The notes: generated from the sequence alone by a model not told the origin. A DNA stretch of 64,000 bases from an uncultured Bacteroidales bacterium (GCA_946183915.1 CAMHDJ010000010.1:1-64000), one strand, 5' to 3'. Positions 15,813 through 25,925 are shown, counted from the first letter of the stretch. A program made the numbers and translations.

Positions 15813-17537
15813 CTACCACTGTTTGATGGCAATATCGCCGTCGTACCAGCCCTTGATGTGCTTGAAGAGGGCCTCGGCCGCCGTACGGTTCTTGGCACTG
15901 CCCATGCTGACGTAGTACATGTTGTTCTTCTCGATGATGTAGGCGTCGCTACCGAGTTCGTGCAGACGGGCTGTGAGGCGGGCTGCGGTGGCGCGGTCGA
16001 GGTAGAAACCGGCAATGATGTCGAAGCCTTGACGGCTTTCCTGCTCCATATTGACGCGCACAGGGGCCTCCTCGGTCGTTGCCTGGGTCGGTTTGGGGGC
16101 CGGCTTGGCCGGGGCAGCAGCCACCGGAGCGGCGGTGCGCGGAGCACCGGCGTCGGGCTCAAGGCCCAGTTCGGTCACCATCTGGTCGAGGATGCCGTCG
16201 AGGGTGCGCATGTCGAGCAGCTCGCCCTGCACGGTCACCCGCTGGGCAGCGGCGAACTTCTGGCGCAGGTAAGGCTCGTTCTGCTGATAGACGTAGTCGT
16301 GGAACGGGTAGAGACGCTGCACAGCGAAGCGGTCGTCCAACAGGGTGGCGAGGCGGTCGTTGGCGTATTGACGCACGCGCTCCATCATCTGACTGTGGGC
16401 ACCAGCGTAGTGGCGGTAGGCCAGGAAGCTGTAGATGTAGTCCTCCATGTAGCGGCAGATGCGGCCACTGTTCTGCTCGATGTCGCGACGGTCGTACTGG
16501 AGCAGGTCGGTATTGTAGCTGAGGTCGGTGACCACGGGGACATCACCCAGGTGGGTGGCCGTGGCGACCTGCGGAGTATTCTCGTGGGCAGGCTTGTAGA
16601 TCTTGAAGTAGTAGTAGGCGGCACCGCCCAGGAGGAGCAACAGCAGCAGCACCAGCAGGATCCACCACGGGAAGCGGCGCTTCTTCTTCTCAACCTTCTT
16701 GTCCGTCTGCTTGGGTGAGACACCGTCCGGTTCGGCGAGAACCTCTTTGACCGCGTGTACCGGGTCGAGGGCCGTCAGCGCAGCCATCATTTCCTCCTCC
16801 GATTTACGCTCGGCCGCCCTACGGGCGGCTTCGGCACGCTCAGCCTCCAGGCGTGCAGCCTCGGCGGCCTGGCGTTCGGCTTCCACACGGGCAGCCTCGG
16901 CACGCTCGGCCTCCTGGCGTTCGGCCTCCCTGCGGGCGGCTTCGGCGCGTTCAGCCTCCAGGCGGGCCTGCTCGGCGGCCTGACGTTCGGCCTCCACGCG
17001 GGCAGCTTCGGCGGCCTGACGCTCGGCTTCCAGGCGGACAGCCTCGGCGCGTTCGGCCTCCAGGCGGGCGGCTTCGGCGGCACCGTTATCTTCAAACTGC
17101 GCGAAGGGGTCGGCCTCACCCTCGTGGGAGTAGGTGCGGACGTTCTCCAGCGGCTTCTCGTCGCCGGTGGTCAGGGCCACCCCGGGAGCGCCGGCGAAAG
17201 CATAGCCGCCGGCGGCGCTGTAGCTGAGGGTTCCCAGATCGCCAAAGGCATGGCTGCCGGTACGCTGCAGCTTGTCGGTCAGCGCGTCGACATAGTTCCT
17301 CCACATCTGGCGGGCCACGTTCTCACCGACACACTCGCGCTGGGCCAGCGCCTGCACGATGCTCTCGTCGCCGCTGGTGGCGGTACTGAAGGTGAGGGTG
17401 CGACGGGCGGGATAGTAGGTGCCCGAAGCGGGGTCGTGGTAGGGGGGCTGCATCTCGCTGCCGAAGGTTCCCATGCCGGTGAGTTCGACTTGCTTGCCTT
17501 GCTGCAGCAGTTCTACAATGAGGTCTGTTATATTCAT
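15813..17537 (-). CDS. HU-like/SPOR-domain cell-division protein
   Basis: The 574-aa protein has three parts. Residues 1-110 resemble the HU-fold CCDC81-like domain found in Bacteroidetes SPOR proteins ([21 protein letters not shown]). Residues about 150-250 are a highly charged coiled coil built on [16 protein letters not shown] heptads. A single membrane segment ([15 protein letters not shown]) near residue 290 puts the remainder in the periplasm, ending with a SPOR domain at about 500-574 ([24 protein letters not shown]), which binds denuded septal peptidoglycan. This architecture is standard for Bacteroidetes. It sits between kdsB and trmB. Confidence 0.88.
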   Translation of the reverse strand: MNITDLIVELLQQGKQVELTGMGTFGSEMQPPYHDPASGTYYPARRTLTFSTATSGDESIVQALAQRECVGENVARQMWRNYVDALTDKLQRTGSHAFGDLGTLSYSAAGGYAFAGAPGVALTTGDEKPLENVRTYSHEGEADPFAQFEDNGAAEAARLEAERAEAVRLEAERQAAEAARVEAERQAAEQARLEAERAEAARREAERQEAERAEAARVEAERQAAEAARLEAERAEAARRAAERKSEEEMMAALTALDPVHAVKEVLAEPDGVSPKQTDKKVEKKKRRFPWWILLVLLLLLLLGGAAYYYFKIYKPAHENTPQVATATHLGDVPVVTDLSYNTDLLQYDRRDIEQNSGRICRYMEDYIYSFLAYRHYAGAHSQMMERVRQYANDRLATLLDDRFAVQRLYPFHDYVYQQNEPYLRQKFAAAQRVTVQGELLDMRTLDGILDQMVTELGLEPDAGAPRTAAPVAAAPAKPAPKPTQATTEEAPVRVNMEQESRQGFDIIAGFYLDRATAARLTARLHELGSDAYIIEKNNMYYVSMGSAKNRTAAEALFKHIKGWYDGDIAIKQW

Positions 17538-17545
17538 AGCTTGTT

Positions 17546-18313
17546 CTATCTTTTAATCTGTTTCAGGTATTTCTCGGCAGCGGCCAGGTCGGCGGGGGTG
17601 TCGATGCCGATGTTGGCGTGGTCGGTGAGGGCCACATGGATGGGGAAGCCCGCCTCGAGCCAGCGCAGCTGCTCCAGCTTCTCGGCCTCTTCGAGGGAAC
17701 TCGGGGCCAGCTGGCAGAGGGTGGGCAGCACCTGGGCGCGGAAAGCGTAGATGCCCACATGCTTGAAGTAGAGCCCCTCGTCGACCCACCGCTTGGGATC
17801 GACGTCGCGGCGGAAGGGGATCGGCTGGCGGCTGAAGTAGAGCGCCCGCCCGTCGGCAGTGCAGACCACCTTGACGTTGTTGGGCGAGCAGAGCTCGTCG
17901 GCCGACATGATGCGGGTGACGAGGGTGGCGATTTGCACCTCCGGATCGGCGAAGCAGTCGATCAAAGCCTGCAGCTGGGCGGGATCGACGAAGGGTTCGT
18001 CGCCCTGCACGTTGAGGATGACGTCGTAGGAGTAGCCCTGACTGTCGAGGCGCTGCACCACCTCGCCGCAGCGGTCGGTGCCGGAACGGTGCTGGTCGGA
18101 GGTCATCATGACGGTGCCCTCTTCGGCAAACGACTCCACGTGGTCGCAGATGTCCTCGCTGTCGGTGGCCACCACCACGTCCTCAATGGCGTCGCAGCGG
18201 CGCACACGGTGGTAGACTCGGCTGATGATGCTCTCGCCGCCGAGCGAGGCCAGCGGCTTGCCGGGGAAACGGCTCGACGCATAGCGCGCCGGTATGATGG
18301 CTAGTACTTTCAT
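17546..18313 (-). CDS. kdsB: 3-deoxy-manno-octulosonate cytidylyltransferase
   Basis: Activates Kdo as CMP-Kdo for lipid A core synthesis. The N-terminus [16 protein letters not shown] is the nucleotide-binding signature, and [10 protein letters not shown] plus [11 protein letters not shown] are further family motifs. Length is 255 aa. It overlaps the deoxynucleoside kinase gene by four bases. Confidence 0.96.
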   Translation of the reverse strand: MKVLAIIPARYASSRFPGKPLASLGGESIISRVYHRVRRCDAIEDVVVATDSEDICDHVESFAEEGTVMMTSDQHRSGTDRCGEVVQRLDSQGYSYDVILNVQGDEPFVDPAQLQALIDCFADPEVQIATLVTRIMSADELCSPNNVKVVCTADGRALYFSRQPIPFRRDVDPKRWVDEGLYFKHVGIYAFRAQVLPTLCQLAPSSLEEAEKLEQLRWLEAGFPIHVALTDHANIGIDTPADLAAAEKYLKQIKR

Positions 18314-18948
18314 TGTGCTGATTCCTCATTATGCGACGCGAAGAGGCTGTTGAACTCGGCGTCGATTTTCTCGATAATATGACCCAGGTCCTCGCGACGC
18401 TCCACAAAGTCGAGCTCGTCGGTGTCCACCACCAGCATTTTGCCCTCGTACTGCTCGGCCCACTGCTCGTAGCGGTTGTTGAGGTTGGTCAGGTAGTCCA
18501 GCCGGATGCTGCTCTCGAGGGCGCGGCCGCGCTTCTGGATGTGGCGTATCAGGGTGGGCACGTCGCCGCGCACATAGATCAGCAGGTCGGGCTTGGGCAG
18601 CAGCGAGTAGGTCATCTCGAAGAGCTTGGTGTAGGTCGTCAGGTCGCGGGTGGTCATCAGGCCCATGCTCTGCAGGTTGGGGGCAAAGATGGCGGCATCG
18701 TCGAAGAGCGAGCGGTCGCGGATGAAACTCTCGCCGCTCTGCTGCAGCTCGGCCAGTTGCTTGATGTTGGCATAGAGCGTGTACACCATCATGTTGAACG
18801 ACCAGCGCCGCATGTCCTCATAGAAGCTGTTGAGGTAGGGATTCTCCTCCGACGGACCGAAGATGGCGCGGTAGCCATAATGGCGCGAGAGGAGCTTGGT
18901 GAGCTCCGTCTTGCCGGCTCCTATATTGCCCGAGATTGCTATCTGCAT
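18310..18948 (-). CDS. Deoxynucleoside kinase
   Basis: The 212-aa enzyme has the P-loop SGNIGAGKTELTKLL, the ERS-type motif here as FIRDRSLFDDA, and the lid RALESSIRLDYL. It phosphorylates deoxynucleosides (deoxyadenosine or deoxyguanosine in related Bacteroidetes enzymes) for salvage. The substrate cannot be fixed by eye. It is the first gene of the leftward unit running down to yebC. Confidence 0.88.
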   Translation of the reverse strand: MQIAISGNIGAGKTELTKLLSRHYGYRAIFGPSEENPYLNSFYEDMRRWSFNMMVYTLYANIKQLAELQQSGESFIRDRSLFDDAAIFAPNLQSMGLMTTRDLTTYTKLFEMTYSLLPKPDLLIYVRGDVPTLIRHIQKRGRALESSIRLDYLTNLNNRYEQWAEQYEGKMLVVDTDELDFVERREDLGHIIEKIDAEFNSLFASHNEESAQ

Positions 18949-19028
18949 ACACTTTTTCCTTTCCCATGTCGCGCGTTTTCTTATTGAAAAAGAGCGACAT
19001 GATTAATCTACAACAGTTGTTTCAATCG

Positions 19029-19038
19029 GGCAAAGATA
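19029..19038 (-). promoter_or_regulatory. Promoter of the dNK-kdsB-SPOR-trmB-yebC unit
   Basis: TATCTTTGCC on the minus strand, leaving a leader of about 75 nt. Confidence 0.7.
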
Positions 19039-19141
19039 CACATTTTTTTTAAAACAAAGACAATAAAAATGCCATCCGTCGAAAAAAAGGCCCTAACCGA
19101 CACGCTTTCAGCCGGCAGCAGGGATGCATCCGGAAGCCTTG

Positions 19142-19245
19142 CATGCAGAGATGATGCAGAGGGGATGCAGAGGGGATGCCTGGATGATGCCTAGTTGATG
19201 CCTAGATGATGCCTAGATGATGCCTAGGGGATGCCTGGGGGATGG
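19142..19245 (-). repeat. 11-bp phased GCATC array 3 (10 units)
   Basis: Seen on the plus strand as GATGC (or CATGC, GATGG at the ends) at 19142, 19153, 19164, 19175, 19186, 19197, 19208, 19219, 19230 and 19241, without a single spacing error. It lies between divergent dNK and nadC. Confidence 0.92.
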
Positions 19246-19311
19246 GGCTATGACGGGGGGTGAAAGCGGGCAAATATTTGACCGAAGAGCCTGTATGTCA
19301 GAAAAAAAGTG

Positions 19312-19321
19312 TATATTTGCA
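19312..19321 (+). promoter_or_regulatory. nadC operon promoter
   Basis: TATATTTGCA. The roughly 60-nt leader contains a small hairpin CCCCT/AGGGG-type segment. Confidence 0.65.
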
Positions 19322-19384
19322 GCATCAAAAGAGTCCCCTCAAGGGTGTGGGGAAGTATTGTATAATGCAAAAATACAGACAGTT

Positions 19385-20239
19385 ATGACGACTATCGAGA
19401 ACCTTGACGAACTGATCAAAATGGCCCTGCGCGAGGATGTGGGCGACGGCGACCACTCCACCCTGGCCTGCATTCCGCCCACGGCCACCGGCACGGCCAA
19501 GATGGTGGCCAAGCAGGAGGGCATCCTCTGCGGTGCCGAGGTGGGCGAGCGTGTCTTCCACCTGGTCGACAGCCGCCTGGCGGTCAGCCTCCTGCGCCAC
19601 GACGGCGACCCCGTGGCCAAAGGCGATATCATCATGACCGTCGAAGGTCCCAGCGGCTCCATCCTGACGGCCGAACGCACGGCGCTCAACTTCATGCAGC
19701 GCCTCTCGGGCATCGCCACCGAGACCCACCGCATGGTGCGGATGCTCGACGGGCTGGAGACCCGCCTGCTCGACACCCGCAAGACCACGCCCAACATGCG
19801 CCTGCTGGAGAAGTATGCCGTGGCCTGCGGCGGCGGCACCAACCACCGCATCGGCCTCTACGACATGGTGATGCTCAAGGACAACCACATCGACTTCGCC
19901 GGCGGCATCGAGCAGGCCATCGACCGCACCCGGCAGTACCTGAAAGACAAGGGGAAAGACCTCCGCATCGAGATCGAGGTGCGCTCGCTCGACGAGCTGC
20001 AGCGCGTGCTCGACCACGGCGGCGTGGACCGCATCATGCTCGACAACTTCGACATCCCCACCCTGGCCGAGGCGGTGCGGCGCATCAAGGCCTGGCCCGT
20101 GCGCTACGAGACCGAGGCCAGCGGCGGCATCACCGACCTCACCCTGCGCCCCTACGCCGAGACGGGGGTGGACTTCATCAGCGTCGGCGCGCTGACACAC
20201 CACATCAAGAGTCTCGACATCTCGCTCGTGAAGAAGTAA
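19385..20239 (+). CDS. nadC: Quinolinate phosphoribosyltransferase (decarboxylating)
   Basis: Makes nicotinate mononucleotide from quinolinate and PRPP in de novo NAD synthesis. Signatures: [54 protein letters not shown] in pieces, and MLDNFD with EASGGI near the C-terminus. Length is 284 aa. The upstream open frame precedes the promoter, so 19385 (MTTIENLDE) is chosen. First gene of a four-gene unit. Confidence 0.96.
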   Translation: MTTIENLDELIKMALREDVGDGDHSTLACIPPTATGTAKMVAKQEGILCGAEVGERVFHLVDSRLAVSLLRHDGDPVAKGDIIMTVEGPSGSILTAERTALNFMQRLSGIATETHRMVRMLDGLETRLLDTRKTTPNMRLLEKYAVACGGGTNHRIGLYDMVMLKDNHIDFAGGIEQAIDRTRQYLKDKGKDLRIEIEVRSLDELQRVLDHGGVDRIMLDNFDIPTLAEAVRRIKAWPVRYETEASGGITDLTLRPYAETGVDFISVGALTHHIKSLDISLVKK

Positions 20240-20246
20240 CCCCTCG

Positions 20247-21302
20247 ATGCCCAACTGGAAAGCATACCTCCGCCTGGCCACCGCCAAGGTGAGCCAGCTG
20301 CGCCGCAAAGTCCTCTACTGGAGGCCCGTGCGGTCGATCCTCTACTTCCTGCAGCACTTCTCGCTGCCGGGCAACCGCGGCGTGCCGCTCTACGACGTGC
20401 TGCGGTTCTTCCTGCGGAGCATCTTCAACGGCGACCTCAACCAGCGGGCCAAGGGGTTGGCCTACAGCTTCCTGACCGCCCTGCCCCCGCTGCTGATCTT
20501 CTTCTTCACCCTGGTGGCCTACTTCCCGGTCGACGGCGTGCAGGACGAACTGCTCGGCGAGCTGGGCACCATCATCCCCGAGAAGATCATGGGCACCCTC
20601 TCCAACACCGTCAACGACATCATGGGCCACCGCCACAGCACCCTGCTGAGCATCGGCTTCGCCAGCTCCATCATCCTGGCCGCCAACGGCTTGATGGGCA
20701 TGATCACCTCGCTCAACTTTGCCAACCACTCGGTCGAGAAGCGCCCCTACGTGCAACGCTACCTGCTGAGCATCATGCTGGTGTTCTTCATCTACGTGGT
20801 CGTCGTGCTGACCGTGGCGCTGCTGATGGGGCACAAACTGCTGCTGCAGCTCATCTTCGCCCAGGGCTGGCTGCCGCCCACCAAGACGAGCACTGTCATT
20901 TTCAACATCGGCCGCTGGGTGCTGATCGTGATGGCCCTGCTGACGGTCATCTCGCTCATCTACTACTGGGCCCCCGCCAAGAAGCAGCAGGTGGGCTTCT
21001 TCAGCGCCGGCTCGGTGCTGGCCACGGGCATGTTCCTCGTCCTCAGCTGGGGCCTGGGCCTCTACCTCAACAACTTCAGCAACTACAACCTCGTCTACGG
21101 CTCCATCGGCACCCTGCTGATGATCATGTTCTGGGTGAGGTTCAACTGCATCGTGCTGCTGGTGGGCTACGAGCTGAACATCAGCATCTACAACGGCAGC
21201 ATCATCAAAAAGAACCGCGACTCGCGCCGCGAATTCAAACAACGCATCCAAAACCTACGCAATGATTATACAGAAGAACCACGGGAAGGTGGTGACCGAT
21301 AG
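20247..21302 (+). CDS. YihY/BrkB-family inner-membrane protein
   Basis: The 351-aa protein has six hydrophobic segments, beginning with the family motif RAKGLAYSFLTALPPLLIF and including YGSIGTLLMIMFWVRFNCIVLL near the C-terminus (quoted in parts). A short basic N-terminal region precedes the first membrane span. The old label ribonuclease BN is not supported for this family, and the transport substrate is unknown. Its 3' end overlaps the longest reading of the next gene. Confidence 0.88.
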   Translation: MPNWKAYLRLATAKVSQLRRKVLYWRPVRSILYFLQHFSLPGNRGVPLYDVLRFFLRSIFNGDLNQRAKGLAYSFLTALPPLLIFFFTLVAYFPVDGVQDELLGELGTIIPEKIMGTLSNTVNDIMGHRHSTLLSIGFASSIILAANGLMGMITSLNFANHSVEKRPYVQRYLLSIMLVFFIYVVVVLTVALLMGHKLLLQLIFAQGWLPPTKTSTVIFNIGRWVLIVMALLTVISLIYYWAPAKKQQVGFFSAGSVLATGMFLVLSWGLGLYLNNFSNYNLVYGSIGTLLMIMFWVRFNCIVLLVGYELNISIYNGSIIKKNRDSRREFKQRIQNLRNDYTEEPREGGDR

Positions 21303-22491
21303 CGGCACCCCCCGCGAACGATTCAAGATGGTGGCCAAGACGATGGTCAACCTGGAAGAAGTGCTCGCCGACGAGCTGCGCGCCCTGGGCGCCGAGAACG
21401 TGACGCCCACCACGCGCGCCGTCGAGTTCGAGGGCGACATGCGCCTGCTCTACCGCGCCAACTACTGCTGCCGCACGGCCCTGGCCATCCTCAAACCGTT
21501 CGCCGAATTCGACGCCAACGACGACCAGGAGCTCTACGACCAGGTGTACAAGATACGCTGGGAGAAGATTCTGGATGTGGACTGCACCTTCATGATCGAC
21601 TCCACGACCAGCGGCGAGGTGTTCACCCACAGCTACTACGCCGCCCTGAAGACCAAGGACGCCATCGTCGACCGCTTCCGCCGCAACTTCGGCAAGCGCC
21701 CGTCGATCGACACCGAGCAGCCGGACTACAAGTTCAACCTCCACATCCGCGACAACCACGTCACCCTGCTGATGAACTCGAGTGGCGACTCGCTGCACAA
21801 GCGCGGCTACCGCCAGGGCGTCGGCGTGGCGCCGATCAACGAGGTGCTGGCCGCCGGCCTGCTGAAGATCGCCGGCTGGGACTGCACGACCAATTTCTAC
21901 GACCCCATGTGCGGCAGCGGCACCCTCCTGATCGAGGCCGCCATGATGGCCAACACCATCCCCGCACAGTACTACCGCGGCAACCGCTTCGGCTTCATGC
22001 GCTGGAAGGAGTTTAACCTGGGCGAGTGGAAGAGTGTCAAGGCCGAAGAGGACCGCAAGATCGGCAGCCTCGACTTCGAAGGCGAGATCTGGGGCAACGA
22101 CATCGACCCGCAGGTGATCGAACAGTGCGAGAAGAACCTCGAATTCACCAAGCTGCACCACGACGTGATGCTCCACATCGGCGACTTCGCCGAGCAGGAG
22201 CCGCCCGCGGGGCGCACCCTCATCGTCACCAACCCGCCCTACGGCGAGCGCATCAAGGTGGAAGACCTCAACGCCCTCTACGAGAAACTGGGCGACACCT
22301 TCAAGCAGCGCTACGGCAAGGACTGCGAGGTGTGGCTCATCACCTCCGACTTCGAGGCCATGAAGCACATCGGCCTGCACCCCTCGCGCAAGATTCCGGT
22401 GCAGAACGGCTCGCTCGACTGCCGCTTCCTGAAGTTCGAACTCTACGAGGGCTCGAAGAAGGGCAAGTACCAGGCCGCGGATGCTGAGTAG
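21262..22491 (+). CDS. THUMP-domain RNA guanine-N2 methyltransferase (RlmL N-terminal type)
   Basis: Class I SAM-dependent RNA methylase. The N-terminal ferredoxin-like/THUMP part (about 20-170) is followed by the methylase domain with DPMCGSGTLLIEAAMMA and the catalytic NPPYGER. The 409-aa form starts 41 bp inside brkB; an ATG at 21328 (MVAKTMVNLEE, 387 aa) avoids the overlap and matches the usual family start, so the true start may be there. It modifies 23S rRNA in characterised relatives; the target here is inferred. Confidence 0.88.
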   Translation: MIIQKNHGKVVTDSGTPRERFKMVAKTMVNLEEVLADELRALGAENVTPTTRAVEFEGDMRLLYRANYCCRTALAILKPFAEFDANDDQELYDQVYKIRWEKILDVDCTFMIDSTTSGEVFTHSYYAALKTKDAIVDRFRRNFGKRPSIDTEQPDYKFNLHIRDNHVTLLMNSSGDSLHKRGYRQGVGVAPINEVLAAGLLKIAGWDCTTNFYDPMCGSGTLLIEAAMMANTIPAQYYRGNRFGFMRWKEFNLGEWKSVKAEEDRKIGSLDFEGEIWGNDIDPQVIEQCEKNLEFTKLHHDVMLHIGDFAEQEPPAGRTLIVTNPPYGERIKVEDLNALYEKLGDTFKQRYGKDCEVWLITSDFEAMKHIGLHPSRKIPVQNGSLDCRFLKFELYEGSKKGKYQAADAE

Positions 22492-23197
22492 CGACGAGGT
22501 CAAACGGCTGGCCCTCGCGGCGGGCTTCGACGCCTGCGGCATAGCCCGCGCCGAGGCGCTGACCGACAGCGAGTACCCCCTGCGCCAGTGGCTGGCACGC
22601 GGCTGGCACGCCGAGCTGCAGTACATGGAACGCAACGTCGACAAGCGGCTCGACCCCAGACGGCTCGTCGAGGGGGCGCGGACGGTGATCTGCTGCGTGA
22701 GCGCCTACCCGCCGCCCGACAGCGCCGGCGGCATCGCCGCCTATGCCCGCCACCGCGACTACCACACCGACATCAAGCAGATGCTCTTCGCCCTGCGCCA
22801 GCGCCTGGCCATCGAGGCCAAGGCCTGCTGCGACACGGCTCCCATCAGCGACAAGCACTGGGCCGCCCGCGCGGGGCTGGGCTGGATCGGACGCCACACG
22901 CTGCTGGTGACGCCCCGCTGGGGCACGTGGGTCAACCTGGGCGAGCTGGTGACCACTGAGGAGTGCGACCGCTACGACAGCCCCGTGAGCAACCGCTGCG
23001 CCGATTGCCGCCTGTGCGTCGACGCCTGCCCGGGCGGCGCCATCGCCCCCGACGGGCCGCCCATGATCGACGCCGCCCGCTGCACAGCCTACTACACCAC
23101 CCACCACCCCCGCCCCCTCCCCGACGGCCTCGACGCCCGCGGCTACACCCTCGGCTGCGACCTCTGCCAGCTCGCCTGCCCCTTCAACCGGCTGTAG
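22481..23197 (+). CDS. queG: Epoxyqueuosine reductase, C-terminally short
   Basis: Cobalamin and 2x[4Fe-4S] enzyme for the last step of queuosine synthesis in tRNA. Family motifs are present: DKHWAARAGLGWIGRHTLL, the first ferredoxin-like set CADCRLCVDACPGGA, and the second GCDLCQLACPFN. The protein is only 238 aa and stops immediately after the second cluster; common QueG proteins run about 310-390 aa and continue into a helical tRNA-binding domain. The stop is followed by repeat sequence. Overlaps the RNA methylase by 11 bp. Activity is uncertain because of the missing end. Confidence 0.88.
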   Translation: MLSSDEVKRLALAAGFDACGIARAEALTDSEYPLRQWLARGWHAELQYMERNVDKRLDPRRLVEGARTVICCVSAYPPPDSAGGIAAYARHRDYHTDIKQMLFALRQRLAIEAKACCDTAPISDKHWAARAGLGWIGRHTLLVTPRWGTWVNLGELVTTEECDRYDSPVSNRCADCRLCVDACPGGAIAPDGPPMIDAARCTAYYTTHHPRPLPDGLDARGYTLGCDLCQLACPFNRL

Positions 23198-23314
23198 CCG
23201 AACAAAAAGATCAGCCACCGGGGCGGATTTCTATTTAACATAACCAGGTAAAGCGTGGCTTTAATGGATCGTCGCAAGCGGGCGAGGATGAGATTGTTGG
23301 AGCGAAAAAAGAGG

Positions 23315-23432
23315 GTCAACCACGCTGGCGATCGAGCAAAACGCTGACAGGGCAAGGATTTCACCCTGGTTTTAAGAGAGTCATCAGGGAGTCATCAGGG
23401 AGCCATCAGGTAGCTGGCAGGGAGACAGGGGG
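23315..23432 (-). repeat. Partial copy of the 218-bp dispersed repeat
   Basis: In reverse orientation it matches the first half of the elements at 35.2 and 62.6 kb: GTCAACCACGCTGG, CAAAACGCTGACAGGGCAAG, TGGTTTTAAGAGAGTCATC. It continues with 11-bp units (GAGTCATCAGG, GAGTCATCAGG, GAGCCATCAGG, TAGCTGGCAGG). The palindromic half is missing. The rest of the 23198-23514 gap shows no gene. Confidence 0.8.
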
Positions 23433-23514
23433 TTGGAGAGGCGGAAAAAACGGACGGAATCGGGCTCCGAAGGGCGGGGTGGAATTTTTTTTCGCGTAAT
23501 TAAAAAAAAAGGCG

Positions 23515-23524
23515 TATCTTTGCA
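23515..23524 (+). promoter_or_regulatory. bamD operon promoter
   Basis: TATCTTTGCA ends only four bases before the bamD ATG, so the leader must be at most a few nucleotides. Confidence 0.8.
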
Positions 23525-23528
23525 CGCT

Positions 23529-24347
23529 ATGAAAAATGTAAAAACCATCATAGGAATTTGCGCAACGTGCTTAGTCCTAGTGTCATGCAATGGCTACGAG
23601 AAGTTGCTGAACAGCAACAATTACGAGGCCAAGTACGAGGCGGCGATGCGCTACTACAACGACAACAGCTACTCGCGGGCCATCCAGCTGTTCGAGAACC
23701 TGACGCTCCACTACCGCGGCAAGGAGAACGCCGAGGAGATTGCGTGGTACTACGCGCAGTGCCTCTACAAGGAGAAGGACTACTTCACGGCGGCCTACCA
23801 GTTCCAGCGCTTCACGCGGCAGTTCCCCTACAGCCAGCGGCTGGAGGAGGCGGCCTTCATGTCGGCCTACTGCAAGTATCTCGATTCGCCCGACTATGCG
23901 CTGGACCAGAAGACGACGCGCGAGGCCATCGCGGAGATGGAGGGCTTCGCCGAGCGGTGGCCGCGGAGCACGCGGATGCCGGAGGTGAACCGCTGCCTGG
24001 ACGAGATGCGCGCCAAGCTGATGAAGAAGGACTTTGAGCTCGCCTACGGCTACTACTTCACGGAGGAGTACCACGCGGCCTACGAGTCGTTCCGCCGCTT
24101 CCTGAACCTCTACCCCGAGTCGGAGCAGCGCGAGGAGGCCATGTTCTACCAGCTCGACGCGGGCTACCGCTTCGCCATCAACAGCCGCGAGGACAAGCAG
24201 CGCGAGCGCCTGCAGCTGGTGGTCAACGACTTCGAGAAGTTCAGCAGCAGCTTTGCGGGCTCGAAGCGGCTGGCCGCGGCGCAGAACATCTACACCAAGG
24301 CCCGCGCGGCCCTGACCTCCCTCGAGCAGGGCGGCACAACCGATTGA
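23529..24347 (+). CDS. bamD: Outer-membrane assembly lipoprotein BamD
   Basis: Component of the BAM complex that inserts beta-barrel proteins. The lipoprotein signal ends in LVSCNGYEKLL (lipid Cys at residue 20). Tetratricopeptide-like helices follow: AAMRYYNDNSYSRAIQLFEN, AYQFQRFTRQFPYSQRLEEA and YESFRRFLNLYPESEQREEA are successive TPR units. Length is 272 aa. The start at 23529 is fixed by the promoter. First gene of a five-gene unit. Confidence 0.93.
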   Translation: MKNVKTIIGICATCLVLVSCNGYEKLLNSNNYEAKYEAAMRYYNDNSYSRAIQLFENLTLHYRGKENAEEIAWYYAQCLYKEKDYFTAAYQFQRFTRQFPYSQRLEEAAFMSAYCKYLDSPDYALDQKTTREAIAEMEGFAERWPRSTRMPEVNRCLDEMRAKLMKKDFELAYGYYFTEEYHAAYESFRRFLNLYPESEQREEAMFYQLDAGYRFAINSREDKQRERLQLVVNDFEKFSSSFAGSKRLAAAQNIYTKARAALTSLEQGGTTD

Positions 24348-24374
24348 AGAACAAAGAAAAAACACTCATACATC

Positions 24375-24749
24375 ATGGAAGAAAAGAAGAAAAAGGTAAT
24401 CAACACCACCATCACGCGCAACACGGCTGAGTTCAGCAATATGACCGGCAATATCTACGAGACGGTGGCCGTGCTCACCAAGCGCGCCAACCAGATCGCC
24501 GCCGAGGAGAAGAAAGAGCTGCACAGCAAGATCGACGACTTCAAGAGCAACAACGACAGCGTGGACGAGATCTTCGAGAACCGCGAGCAGGTGGAGATCG
24601 TGCGCCGCTACGAGCAGCAGCCCAAACCGAGCCTGGAGGCCACGGAGGAGTACCTCGAAGGCAAGATCTACTACCGCAACCCCGCCAAGGAGGACCAGCA
24701 GAAGAAGCACCTCGAGGAGCTGGAGGAACAGGTCATCAACGAGCAGTAA
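24375..24749 (+). CDS. rpoZ: RNA polymerase omega/Rpb6-like subunit
   Basis: The 124-aa protein matches the divergent Bacteroidetes omega (Rpb6 family): TGNIYETVAVLTKRANQIAAE is the conserved helix region (21 residues, cited from about residue 24), followed by an acidic coiled C-terminus. The position between bamD and coaBC is the expected Bacteroidetes order. It stabilises the beta-prime subunit of RNA polymerase. Confidence 0.85.
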   Translation: MEEKKKKVINTTITRNTAEFSNMTGNIYETVAVLTKRANQIAAEEKKELHSKIDDFKSNNDSVDEIFENREQVEIVRRYEQQPKPSLEATEEYLEGKIYYRNPAKEDQQKKHLEELEEQVINEQ

Positions 24750-25925
24750 ATGCACATCGTCGTCGGAATCACGGGAGGCATTGCGGCCTACAAGGCGCCC
24801 GAACTGGTGCGACAGCTGGTGAAGGCGGGCCACACGGTGCGCTGCGCCGCTACGGAGCACGCGCTGCAGTTCGTCACGCGCGTCACCCTCGAGACCGTCA
24901 GCGGGGCGCCGCTCTACAGCGACCTCTTCGCCTCGGGCGGCACAGAGCACATCTCGCTCAAGGACTGGGGCGACATGCTGGTGGTGGCACCGGCCACGGC
25001 CAACATCATCGGCAAGGTGGCCTCCGGCATCGCCGACGACGCCTTGTCGACACTGCTGCTGGCCTTCTCGGGCAAACCGGTCCTGATGGCCCCGGCCATG
25101 AACAGCCTCATGTGGGCCCACCCGGCCGTGCAACGCAACCTGGCCACCCTCCGCTCGTGGGGCATCCACACCGTGGGGCCCGCCGAGGGCGAGCTGGCCT
25201 GCGGCACCTCGGGCGTGGGACGCATGGCCGAGCCGGAGGAGATCGTCGGGCAGGTTGCAACACTGTTGCAACATGCAGAACCATTGGCCGGACAGCGCTG
25301 GCTGGTGACCGCCGGGCCTACCTACGAGCGCATCGACTCGGTGCGCTTCATCGGCAACTACAGCAGCGGCAAGATGGGCTTTGCCCTGGCCGACGCCCTG
25401 GCCGGCGCCGGGGCCGACGTGGAGCTCGTCAGCGGCCCCACCCACCTCGACTGCCGCCACCCGCGGGTGCATCTGGTGCGCGTGGAGAGCGCCCGCGAGA
25501 TGTACGCCGCCGCCGTCGAGGCCTTCCCCGCCTGCCGCGGGGCCATTCTCTCGGCCGCCGTGGCCGACTACCGCCCCGAGAGCTGCGCCGACCACAAGCT
25601 CAAGAAGCAGGGCGACGAGGGCATGACCCTCCGCCTGGTGCAGAACCCCGACATCCTGGCCACCCTCGGCGGCATGAAGAACGCCGGGCAACGCCTGGTG
25701 GGCTTCGCCCTCGAGACCGACCACGAACTGGAGAACGCCCAGGGAAAACTGGAGCGCAAACACCTGGACTACATCGTCATGAACTCGCTGCGCGACGCCG
25801 GAGCCGGCTTCGGTGTGGACACCAACAAGGTGACCATCCTCGGCGCCGACGGCAGCCGCGAGGAGAGCCCCCTGCTGAGCAAGCAGGAGATCGCCCGTCT
25901 AATCGTCAACACAGTCACGTCATGA
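24750..25925 (+). CDS. coaBC: Bifunctional phosphopantothenoylcysteine decarboxylase/synthetase
   Basis: Two consecutive steps of coenzyme A synthesis. The N-terminal FMN-dependent decarboxylase (CoaC) shows GITGGIAAYKAPELVR, the APAMNSLMW motif and a substrate-binding Cys in ELACGTSGVGRM. The C-terminal CTP-dependent synthetase (CoaB) starts at about residue 190 with TAGPTYERIDSVRFIGN and has NPDILATLG and LVGFALET. Length is 391 aa. It starts directly after the rpoZ stop and overlaps the next gene by ATGA. Confidence 0.96.
   Translation: MHIVVGITGGIAAYKAPELVRQLVKAGHTVRCAATEHALQFVTRVTLETVSGAPLYSDLFASGGTEHISLKDWGDMLVVAPATANIIGKVASGIADDALSTLLLAFSGKPVLMAPAMNSLMWAHPAVQRNLATLRSWGIHTVGPAEGELACGTSGVGRMAEPEEIVGQVATLLQHAEPLAGQRWLVTAGPTYERIDSVRFIGNYSSGKMGFALADALAGAGADVELVSGPTHLDCRHPRVHLVRVESAREMYAAAVEAFPACRGAILSAAVADYRPESCADHKLKKQGDEGMTLRLVQNPDILATLGGMKNAGQRLVGFALETDHELENAQGKLERKHLDYIVMNSLRDAGAGFGVDTNKVTILGADGSREESPLLSKQEIARLIVNTVTS

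Noticed and set aside
20247..21302. Ribonuclease BN annotation
   Set aside because: The YihY/BrkB family was historically mislabelled; the sequence is a six-span membrane protein without nuclease motifs.
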